Below are positions 6,595 to 12,931 of a stretch of DNA of 12,931 nucleotides, in pieces. Position numbers and translations under genes: made by a program. Under the pieces are notes generated by a model that was not told the DNA's origin, did no database searches, and saw nothing but the letters and a program-made list of their open reading frames with translations. Positions within the stretch are counted from its first letter, which is position 1; each line of letters begins with the position of its first letter. This stretch comes from Candidatus Kapaibacterium sp. (GTDB lineage Bacteria > Bacteroidota > Ignavibacteria > Kapaibacteriales > UBA961), in the NCBI GenBank assembly GCA_023253875.1, contig JALRFC010000021.1, positions 1-12,931 on the forward strand, in the 5' to 3' direction.

Positions 6595-8201
6595 TAGAAA
6601 AGATATCTCGCACCAAGTGCGACGAATGTTCCCCTCTCTCTAAATCGGTTCCATACATATACGGAAGAATTGAGGAGATTGTCAATCCGAATATATGCTT
6701 CGAGATCTTTTTGAATTGTATAATTGAGTCTGAAATTCGCCATGATATAGGACGGTAATTCAATAGATGCATCCTTTGTAACAGTTCTTGCACCAATATA
6801 TTCTAATGAAATTAGAGAATGAAATAATGTAAACCAATCTCGTTCATAACGCAATCCAATTGTAAGCGGAGCCATCATTGGGATTGCTACGGAGGAATCC
6901 GAGAGAGAAGAAGAAATCAATGATGCAAATGCTCCTATTCTCGTATGATGTAGAGGCTTCCATTGTCCTTCAAACTGAATATCCAATAATGTCCCTGACA
7001 AGTATTCAATTGCAAATCCTTGAAATTTACCGGATTCAGTGGAATTTGGCAACATTACAGGCATAGATGAAGATGATTGATATGTGGCCTTGAGTGATGC
7101 TGTCCAATCAATATCAGGATGCCAATGAATCATTGGAGCAATCACAAAATCATCTCTTCTAAAGGAGATACTCGGCATATGCATCACATATGGATTTCTC
7201 TTTATCATTTCACTAAGGGAATTATTCTGTAATCCACTGCTGCATCGAAGTGAAGTTGTGAAATCCGTTGACAGTCTATAATCCATATTGCCGATCAGGG
7301 AAATTGCTCCAAACTGCACTCCATCGGAATTTGTGGCGGTCTGTAATCCTGCACCAATATTGAATGTCCATGCATCATCTGTCCATGTACCTGATGTTCC
7401 TGCCTGTATGAAATTGTACGATGAAGTATCACCATAGGACTGTACATCAACCATAAGATTACCGGACATAGACATACCAAACATTGGCGTAGTCACATGA
7501 GCATATCCTTGTATTCTCCCGTCTGAATTTGACAAGGAATCTGTACCCATGGTCAATGATTGCCACAGTGCACCCATTGAATATGCATAAGACCCAATTG
7601 TACCTTTGACATCAACTTGAGCTCCAAGTGCATCAAGTGATCGTTCAACAATCCGGGATTTATCTGCGCCAAATAATTGATAAGTATTCGATGCATAACT
7701 CACACCGGTTTCTGTCCTACTTCCACCAAAAAACACAAATTTCTTTGGTGCATCATAGGCAGCCTGCAGTGTCAAACCGGTTTTTGTAAAATCCGCATTG
7801 TCAATATGACCTTGACTTCCTTCATAATTCCCAAAGACATCTACTGAATATCCACCGGCAGAAAATGAATAACCTGCATTGATAGCCGGTGTCAAGAATA
7901 TTCCAAATTCTCCATTCACATATCCATTCACGGAATATGGTTTCATGGGACTCGCAGGCAATGGGATTGCAGGCAATAATGGAATTGGAATTTTGATATC
8001 GGTATTGATGGAATCCAGTTCAGCCCTCGTCAATATACCGGGCTTTGTAGGCTTCATTTTCAGTCCGCCCTTAATATCAGCATTGGTTTTACCGGTAATA
8101 ACGAATTCTTGCAAATCCAAGGGTTGATCAGCCGTGTTTTTGCTGTCTTGCGCATAGGCAGAACAGACCATTATCAATAGTATGAAACTTCTGATCATCA
8201 T
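6594..8201 (-). CDS. Outer-membrane beta-barrel protein, TonB-receptor-like without plug
   Basis: A 535-residue exported protein. The signal peptide is short and clear (MMIRSFILLIMVCSAYA, cleavage after residue 17). The mature N-terminus has LDLQEFVITGK (28-38), which resembles the TonB box seen in many Bacteroidota receptors. A Pro-rich run (71-87) follows, then from about residue 90 to the end alternating polar and hydrophobic strands with many Gly, Tyr and aromatic girdle residues. The end (IDNLLNSSVYVWN, finishing in GARYLF) looks like the last strands of a TonB-dependent receptor, with the terminal Phe used for barrel insertion. There is no room for the ~130-residue plug domain, so this is not an ordinary receptor. 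The ATG overlaps the TGA of the TPR gene by 4 nt, with AAAAGG 7 nt upstream. Its ligand and true function are unknown. Confidence 0.82.
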   Translation of the reverse strand: MMIRSFILLIMVCSAYAQDSKNTADQPLDLQEFVITGKTNADIKGGLKMKPTKPGILTRAELDSINTDIKIPIPLLPAIPLPASPMKPYSVNGYVNGEFGIFLTPAINAGYSFSAGGYSVDVFGNYEGSQGHIDNADFTKTGLTLQAAYDAPKKFVFFGGSRTETGVSYASNTYQLFGADKSRIVERSLDALGAQVDVKGTIGSYAYSMGALWQSLTMGTDSLSNSDGRIQGYAHVTTPMFGMSMSGNLMVDVQSYGDTSSYNFIQAGTSGTWTDDAWTFNIGAGLQTATNSDGVQFGAISLIGNMDYRLSTDFTTSLRCSSGLQNNSLSEMIKRNPYVMHMPSISFRRDDFVIAPMIHWHPDIDWTASLKATYQSSSSMPVMLPNSTESGKFQGFAIEYLSGTLLDIQFEGQWKPLHHTRIGAFASLISSSLSDSSVAIPMMAPLTIGLRYERDWFTLFHSLISLEYIGARTVTKDASIELPSYIMANFRLNYTIQKDLEAYIRIDNLLNSSVYVWNRFRERGTFVALGARYLF

Positions 8202-11200
8202 GGCTTTGCCTTTTGAATTCTCTTCAATCTTGCAGTTGCTGTTTTACCATAATCATCATCGGGTCTTAATGTCATGAGCGTTTGAAATACCTCTTTTGCC
8301 GCATCATAATTTTTTATGGTTTCATAACAATCACCCAGACCCAATAGCGATAATGAGAACCAATCTTCTATGGAACTAAATTGTTCTCTCACACCCAAAA
8401 ATGCTGTAATGGCATTGCCATATTCTTTTTGTTTCATCCACAATTCGCCGATTCGATATTGCGCCTCTGCTGCAATAGTAGGGTTTTCTATTCTCTTCGC
8501 GATATGTCGAAAATGAACGATGGCACTATCAAACATTGCTCTGGAACGATAATACATCGCTATTCTATATCGTGCTTGATCACCAAATTCAGTTTTGCCA
8601 TATGTTTCTGCAGTCAAAGAATAGAGTCTAATTGCTTGCAATGAGTCACCAAGTGTCGTGGCAATTTGTGCTCGTTCAAAACCAGCTTGAGCTGAAGATG
8701 CATTGTCAGGAAATTCTGTCATGACCATTGCAAATGAAGTATCAGCCTCTCGATAGCGTTTATCATTGACTTTCATGAGTCCAATTTCTAGCAATGCAAG
8801 GGGTGCAAATTCTGTTTTTCCATATTTTTTGAAGACATCTTTCCATGATTGCTCAGCTTTTGCTGATTCACCCAAACTTGCAAAACTCTTACCGAGATAG
8901 AATAAAGCTTCTGCATTTCGTTCTATGTCACTATTTGATTTCAGGAAGGCCTCATATTCTGCAATCGCTCCGGCATAATTTTTCCCATTGTAAAAACTCA
9001 AACCTCTATTCATGAGTAAGTCTTTCGCAATGTCTGATTGTGGATTTTTGGAAATGAAATCATCTACTATGACATTGGCTTCATCAACTCTTCCCAAAAA
9101 CTCCAAGCTATATTGAATACTCTTTACCGCTTCTCCGGCAAGGGGTGAAGATGGATACTGATTTTTAACAACTGTATAAGAAGCTATTGCCTCATCATAA
9201 CGTTCAAGATTATAATATGCATCGGCAATGGTATAGTGTGTTCTCGCTGCAAGCTGCGTTGATGGATAAGCCACAAGCAAGGCCTTCAATTCTTGTATGG
9301 CTTCATCGTACTTTCTTTGCTGAAAGAGTGTCCAACCTACAGAGTATAAAGCTGATGCCGACAATGGAGATTGTGAATAGGAACGTGCAAATGTTCTGAA
9401 TGCTTTCACAGCACCATCAAAATCATCAATTCTATATAATGCTTGTCCATATTGATATGCTGAATATTGTCCTTCCTCGGTACGAGGACCTGCATTCATT
9501 GCTGACTTATATGCAGCGGCTGCATCTTTGAACTGGCGTAAAGCATAATGTCCATCACCCTTTCTGGCCAATGCATCAGTTGCGAATCGTGTCTGAGGAA
9601 ATTCTTTGACTAGCTTTGAAAAAGATTGTGAACTTTTTGCAAATTCTCTTCTCCGAAATTGCGACCAAGCTATGCCATACATGCTTTCTTCTTTGCGATT
9701 GCTATTTGGAAAATCTGTAATCAATTGAGTGTAAAATTCTTCGGCATTTGATAAGAGATCTGTTTTATAATAGGATTCTGCTAGCCAAAACAATGCTTGA
9801 TCTCTTCTGCCATCTACTTTATGTTCACCAAGAAATGTAGATAATTCAATAATTGCATCTCTATATTGTTCATTCTGATGCAATGCAATCCCTTGCTTTA
9901 AGCGTGCTTCGGCAAGTATGCTCTCTTTATTTTCCAATTCTCTTTTGGACATTGCAAGAACCATTCTCTCTGCGGAGGCATATTCTCTGGCAGACTTTCC
10001 AAATTGCTCTTGATCATGATATACGCTACCGAGCAATAGATGAAGCTTAACAGATAATGACTTCTCTTGTGTCTCTCTCAATGCACGTTCAAATGTCTTC
10101 CGTGCGGTTTCCATTTCATTGTCTTCATAGACTAATTGTCCATACTCCAATAATGCATTACCTAATAATGGATAACCGGTTTGCATTGTCAACGATGCAA
10201 ATTCTTTTTTCGCTCTATCTCTTTCGCCCTTGGCTTTTGCAATCAATGCATGATACAATTGTGCACCAGCCTTGAGAAAAGCATGTTCGTCCTTTGATGA
10301 GTCTATGACAAATTGATAGAGCGTCTCAGACTCATTGTATTTGCCAAGAAGAAAAGAGGAATAACCGGCAGACATTTTTGCATGCAATTGAATTGCTGAT
10401 TGTGGATATGTTTTCAGGAATACTAGGAATGACTCATATGCCTGACCATATTGTTTTGCAAGCATCAATGCTTGAGCACGCATGAATGAAAGATCTTCTA
10501 TTGCATGTTCTGCATTTGATTGAATTTCAGGTTTGATGATTGTCGTGTCTTGGGATTGCAATTTATCAATCAAAGCTTGTGCTTGATCCATATATGCAAT
10601 TGCTGCATTTGGTTCTCTCATCCCTAATTTGATATTTGAAGCACGAATGGAAGAACTCAAAGCACAGTTCTTTTGAGAATAGCTTCGTAATAATTCCCCA
10701 TAGAGCGCAATTGATTCTTGTTCTGCTCCGGATCGTTCTCGCAATTGTGCTCGCATATACAATGCATCATCAGCCAAATAATGATTGGGAAATCGCGATT
10801 GCATGTCCTTCAAAGTCACTAAGGCTTCATCAGGATTACCACCCCTTGCTTGTGAAGCACCTTTCCAATACAGTGCCATTGCACAGTAATCAGCATAGAT
10901 TGAATCTTCATTTGCTTTTTGTGTTGATATTTCTACTACCTTGCCGAAATATTCGATTGCTTTGGGCATATCAGTTGTATAATATGCTATAGATCCACGC
11001 TCAATCCAAGCTAATGGTAAGAAAGGAGAATTTGGTCTTTGCTGTATGAATCTCTCCAATGATTTATCGGCATAGACTAGATCACCGGCTTGTCTCATCA
11101 TGAGTGATTGTAACATGGAAGCTTCATCAGCATGTGCGCCTTGCTGTGCAATCACAAGAGACTGGCGGAATTGCTTTCCTGCTTCAGCCAACATACCGTC

Positions 11201-11323
11201 ATCTATGAGAATGGAAATGCTTCGGAGATCCTTTATTCCATAGAGGATTCCTGGGTCTAACAATTGGCCTTGCATGACTTGAAAAGAAATCACGCAAAAA
11301 GCCATGGATAACCAATGCTTCAT
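8198..11323 (-). CDS. Large exported TPR-repeat protein
   Basis: The 1041-residue product has an N-terminal signal peptide (MKHWLSMAFCVISFQVMQG, cleavage near residue 19), then almost nothing but tetratricopeptide-type helical repeats of about 34-37 residues to the C-terminus. The repeats are of the BamD/YbgF kind, with recurring patterns such as FPNS, ALFWLAESYYK, YDEAI and YPSS. I judge there to be more than 20. No catalytic domain is visible and there is no lipobox cysteine, so it is probably a soluble periplasmic scaffold. It overlaps the barrel gene by ATGA, so the two products are likely made together and may form a complex. I chose the ATG at 11321-11323 because it starts the signal peptide; the frame is open further upstream to a TTG at 11375-11377, but that would bury the signal peptide. 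There is no Shine-Dalgarno at either start. Confidence 0.87.
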   Translation of the reverse strand: MKHWLSMAFCVISFQVMQGQLLDPGILYGIKDLRSISILIDDGMLAEAGKQFRQSLVIAQQGAHADEASMLQSLMMRQAGDLVYADKSLERFIQQRPNSPFLPLAWIERGSIAYYTTDMPKAIEYFGKVVEISTQKANEDSIYADYCAMALYWKGASQARGGNPDEALVTLKDMQSRFPNHYLADDALYMRAQLRERSGAEQESIALYGELLRSYSQKNCALSSSIRASNIKLGMREPNAAIAYMDQAQALIDKLQSQDTTIIKPEIQSNAEHAIEDLSFMRAQALMLAKQYGQAYESFLVFLKTYPQSAIQLHAKMSAGYSSFLLGKYNESETLYQFVIDSSKDEHAFLKAGAQLYHALIAKAKGERDRAKKEFASLTMQTGYPLLGNALLEYGQLVYEDNEMETARKTFERALRETQEKSLSVKLHLLLGSVYHDQEQFGKSAREYASAERMVLAMSKRELENKESILAEARLKQGIALHQNEQYRDAIIELSTFLGEHKVDGRRDQALFWLAESYYKTDLLSNAEEFYTQLITDFPNSNRKEESMYGIAWSQFRRREFAKSSQSFSKLVKEFPQTRFATDALARKGDGHYALRQFKDAAAAYKSAMNAGPRTEEGQYSAYQYGQALYRIDDFDGAVKAFRTFARSYSQSPLSASALYSVGWTLFQQRKYDEAIQELKALLVAYPSTQLAARTHYTIADAYYNLERYDEAIASYTVVKNQYPSSPLAGEAVKSIQYSLEFLGRVDEANVIVDDFISKNPQSDIAKDLLMNRGLSFYNGKNYAGAIAEYEAFLKSNSDIERNAEALFYLGKSFASLGESAKAEQSWKDVFKKYGKTEFAPLALLEIGLMKVNDKRYREADTSFAMVMTEFPDNASSAQAGFERAQIATTLGDSLQAIRLYSLTAETYGKTEFGDQARYRIAMYYRSRAMFDSAIVHFRHIAKRIENPTIAAEAQYRIGELWMKQKEYGNAITAFLGVREQFSSIEDWFSLSLLGLGDCYETIKNYDAAKEVFQTLMTLRPDDDYGKTATARLKRIQKAKP

Positions 11324-11409
11324 AATATTTAGGAGGATGGAACGATGCTGCTGTTCAAAAATACGAATATCCTGCAATTAGAAGACGTTCGAAATGCATT
11401 TTTACAAAC

Positions 11410-11438
11410 AATCATTGCAAATTATATTTGCAATGATT
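11410..11438. repeat. Perfect inverted repeat between pgeF and the TPR gene
   Basis: The arms AATCATTGCAAAT (11410-11422) and ATTTGCAATGATT (11426-11438) pair perfectly over 13 bp around a 3-nt centre. The right arm includes the first bases of the pgeF stop codon (complement of 11437-11439). Read on the minus strand, the bases after the hairpin are U-rich but broken (UGUUUGU), so it could be a weak terminator for queG-pgeF. It also has the look of a regulator-binding dyad. Confidence 0.6.
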
Positions 11439-11450
11439 ATTTCACTCCAA
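11421..11450 (-). promoter_or_regulatory. Possible promoter for the TPR-barrel-SPOR-TonB operon
   Basis: On the minus strand a perfect TATAAT (11421-11426) lies 18 nt downstream of TTGGAG (11445-11450), which matches only the first half of the TTGACA consensus. The -10 box falls at the centre of the inverted repeat, about 98 nt upstream of the TPR start. The position suits a promoter for the long downstream operon. Bacteroidota use a different consensus (TAnnTTTG), which I did not find here, and the region is AT-rich, so a chance match is quite possible. Confidence 0.25.
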
Positions 11451-12162
11451 GTAATCCCATAAAAGCCACATTTCTACCCGAATTTCCCTCCCTTCTATAG
11501 GAATGGAATCGCATATCTTGGATGGTGCATAACGTTGAAGATTCAATATGTTGTAATTGTATTCCTGCTTTCAGCAATTCCGATATAATGTATGCCTTCA
11601 AATCCAATATGTATGTTGCACCCTTTTGTATGACAAAACCCGGAAAGTATTCCAAAAACTCAGGTCCTACCTCATATATATCATTGCCGGCACATGGCGT
11701 AAGCCAAATCAACAGATCGGCTGGTTTTGCATGGAATTTCCTTTTTAATATAGCGATGCCTTTAGTCGCAATCCCATTCTTTGCACCACGCCAACCGGCA
11801 TGTAATGCCATGATCACGGTATGAATTGGATCATAGATCATTATTCCACAGCAATCCGCAAGTGCTATTCCCAAGACCACATCGGTATTATTCGTGTACA
11901 GTCCATCCCCATCAGGGAGCGAATCGATATCAGCATCATAGATTTGAGTCCCATGCACTTGATGCAATGAAGCAATCCTTTTCCCTATTCCTGGACCTAT
12001 ACTCTGATTCATTGATGCTATGTGTTTGCGAAATTCATCATCTGTATGTTGTAATTGTCTGAAAGAAAAACCGGATGGAGGAAAAGAGAGCATATCGCCC
12101 TTGATTGACATTCCGCAAAGTACAGGGTATTCATCAAATATTTGTGGTTTTAGAAATTCCAC
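11437..12162 (-). CDS. pgeF: Peptidoglycan editing factor / laccase-domain protein (YfiH family)
   Basis: A complete 241-residue member of the YfiH/DUF152 (Cu-oxidase_4) family. In E. coli the protein is PgeF, which keeps L-Ser from replacing L-Ala in peptidoglycan precursors; other members have been called polyphenol oxidases or purine nucleoside phosphorylases. The family metal ligands are in place: His70 in HQVHG, Cys104 in LADCC and His121 in HAGWRG. The C-terminal signature CTIQDMRFHSYRREG followed by SGRNVAFMGL is also present. The usual GPxIGPCCYEV segment is altered to CAGNDIYEVG (157-166). The start is a GTG at 12160-12162, set by a strong GAGGAG 6 nt upstream that lies in the last codons of queG. 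The queG stop is only 3 nt away, so the genes are translationally coupled. Confidence 0.93.
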   Translation of the reverse strand: MEFLKPQIFDEYPVLCGMSIKGDMLSFPPSGFSFRQLQHTDDEFRKHIASMNQSIGPGIGKRIASLHQVHGTQIYDADIDSLPDGDGLYTNNTDVVLGIALADCCGIMIYDPIHTVIMALHAGWRGAKNGIATKGIAILKRKFHAKPADLLIWLTPCAGNDIYEVGPEFLEYFPGFVIQKGATYILDLKAYIISELLKAGIQLQHIESSTLCTIQDMRFHSYRREGNSGRNVAFMGLLGVK

Positions 12163-12165
12163 ACT

Positions 12166-12828
12166 TTACTCCTCATGTCGAATGAGCGCATGTACATTTC
12201 TTTGCAATCCGGCCAATTTTGTTCGTTTGACAGGACTTTTTCGAAATCGCTCAGAAAAGTCTTCTTGTTTCATGTTCAGAATTGTTTGGAAAGACATGGT
12301 TGTTTCCATATTCCTTGGGTGAAATTCTTCTTGCGAACTCTCAGAAGCGAATCTATTCCATGGACATATATCTTGGCATATATCGCATCCATATATCCAC
12401 TGCTCCATATGTTTGGAAATATCAGGTGGAATCTCTTTTTCGGGTTTTGCCTCAATTGTCCAATATGAAATACATTTGTTTGCATCAACTTTATATGGTT
12501 CAATGATGGCTGAAGTCGGACATGCATCCAGGCATGCTGTGCATGTACCACAATAATCTTCAATGGGAGCATCATATTCCAATGGAATCGTTGTGATGAT
12601 CACACCCAAGAAAAACCATGATCCAATCTCTCTTGAGATGATATTGGAATTCTTTCCTTGCCATCCAATTCCTGCTTTTCTTGCCCATTGTTTTTCAGAG
12701 ATTGGTCCGGTATCTACATAGATTTTATGCTGAGACATCGGATTCATATTCTCTAAAACCGTTACGATTTCTTGCATTTTCTTTGGTAAGATTTCATGAT
12801 AATCCGTTCCCCAAGCATATCGAGAAAT
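12166..12828 (-). CDS. queG: Epoxyqueuosine reductase, 5' part missing
   Basis: QueG reduces epoxyqueuosine to queuosine in the wobble position of GUN-anticodon tRNAs, using cobalamin and two [4Fe-4S] clusters, in the cytoplasm. About 221 C-terminal residues of a usual 310-380 are present. Visible are ISRYAWGTDYH at the upstream end, VDTGP with the conserved Asp, ARKAGIGWQGKN, the first cluster motif CGTCTACLDACP, CISYWTIE, the second cluster motif CDICQDICPWN, and the C-terminal SPVKR and LQRN. Family likeness runs up to about base 12828; beyond this the frame continues without recognisable sequence to a TGA at 12862-12864. An ATG at 12775-12777 is internal to the conserved region and is not the true start. 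The missing N-terminal ~100 residues form part of the cobalamin-binding domain. The break coincides with a sharp rise in G+C, so it probably reflects assembly rather than gene decay. Confidence 0.9.
   Translation of the reverse strand: MSRYAWGTDYHEILPKKMQEIVTVLENMNPMSQHKIYVDTGPISEKQWARKAGIGWQGKNSNIISREIGSWFFLGVIITTIPLEYDAPIEDYCGTCTACLDACPTSAIIEPYKVDANKCISYWTIEAKPEKEIPPDISKHMEQWIYGCDICQDICPWNRFASESSQEEFHPRNMETTMSFQTILNMKQEDFSERFRKSPVKRTKLAGLQRNVHALIRHEE
12169..12174 (-). promoter_or_regulatory. Ribosome binding site of pgeF, inside queG
   Basis: The minus strand reads GAGGAG, which is also the final Glu-Glu codons of queG, 6 nt before the GTG start of pgeF. It decides the GTG start and implies translational coupling. 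Confidence 0.75.
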
Positions 12829-12931
12829 TCGCCTTCGTCCTTGGCCGCCAAACCCGCAAGTTCAAGGATCAGGACCCGGTCAACATCAAGGCCGCCGAAC
12901 TCGTGGGCCATCTCCACGATGAAATCGAGGC
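12829..12931. other. GC-rich right end, probably foreign or chimeric sequence
   Basis: From about 12831 the G+C is about 60% (61 of 101 bases), against about 35% in the preceding 110 bases. On the plus strand a frame is open to the window edge (from TTC at 12828) with about 80% G or C in third codon positions, reading FAFVLGRQTRKFKDQDPVN and onward to a segment rich in Ala, Glu and Leu. A minus-strand frame is also open here (third-position G+C about two thirds), so the coding strand is not certain. I do not recognise the protein. Nothing here resembles the N-terminus of QueG, which should occupy this position. Confidence 0.6.

Noticed and set aside
6594..8201. A full TonB-dependent receptor
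   Set aside because: The C-terminal strands fit, but no plug domain is present and 535 residues is short for the family; I kept the more cautious barrel call.
11324..11377. A TTG start for the TPR protein at 11377
   Set aside because: It would place 18 residues with charged side chains before a good signal peptide; the ATG at 11323 starts the signal peptide directly.
12832..12918. A minus-strand gene in the GC-rich right end
   Set aside because: The frame is open and not absurd in composition, but the plus-strand frame has stronger G/C bias at third positions, and the stretch is too short to decide.
1..12931. CRISPR arrays, tRNA or rRNA genes, insertion sequences
   Set aside because: I saw no spaced direct repeats, no cloverleaf-type sequence in the few gaps, and no transposase or terminal repeats; the longest gap without a gene in the native part is 113 bp.

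Overview
The window is AT-rich (I estimate about 38-40% G+C) and almost fully coding, apart from about 100 bases of GC-rich sequence at the right end. It looks like chromosome from a diderm bacterium, most likely of the Bacteroidota/Chlorobiota (FCB) group, for example an Ignavibacteria- or Kapabacteria-like lineage. The grounds are an outer-membrane beta-barrel protein, a TonB protein with a Gly-rich linker of the type common in that group, and few clear Shine-Dalgarno sequences. The placement is an inference from gene style, not from a marker gene.

Plus strand (1-2082): the 3' end of NADP-type isocitrate dehydrogenase (icd), a clear rho-independent terminator, then a complete CTP synthase gene (pyrG). 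pyrG converges with the minus-strand cluster, and the two stop codons abut with no bases between them.

Minus strand (2083-12828), in order of transcription: epoxyqueuosine reductase (queG, 5' part missing); pgeF, translationally coupled to it; a 113-bp gap holding a near-perfect palindrome; a 1041-residue exported TPR protein; a 535-residue outer-membrane barrel overlapping it by ATGA; a membrane-anchored SPOR-domain protein; a TonB-like energy transducer; a 61-residue membrane protein; UDP-glucose 6-dehydrogenase (ugd); and a membrane-bound family 2 glycosyltransferase. From the TPR gene to ugd the spacings run from a 4-nt overlap to 11 nt; the glycosyltransferase follows 43 nt after ugd. 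One long operon is therefore likely.

The most interesting part is the block TPR / barrel / SPOR / TonB / small membrane protein (4563-11323). It combines an inner-membrane energy transducer, a peptidoglycan-binding SPOR protein, a large periplasmic repeat scaffold, and a barrel whose mature N-terminus carries a TonB-box-like segment but no plug domain. It has the parts of a trans-envelope machine. ExbB/ExbD are not in the window. The ugd and glycosyltransferase genes that follow suggest a link to uronic-acid-containing surface polysaccharide, but that link rests only on gene order.

The last ~100 bases (from about 12829) change abruptly from about 35% to about 60% G+C and break queG with an in-frame stop. 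This is most simply a chimeric contig end, and no biology should be read into it without checking the reads.
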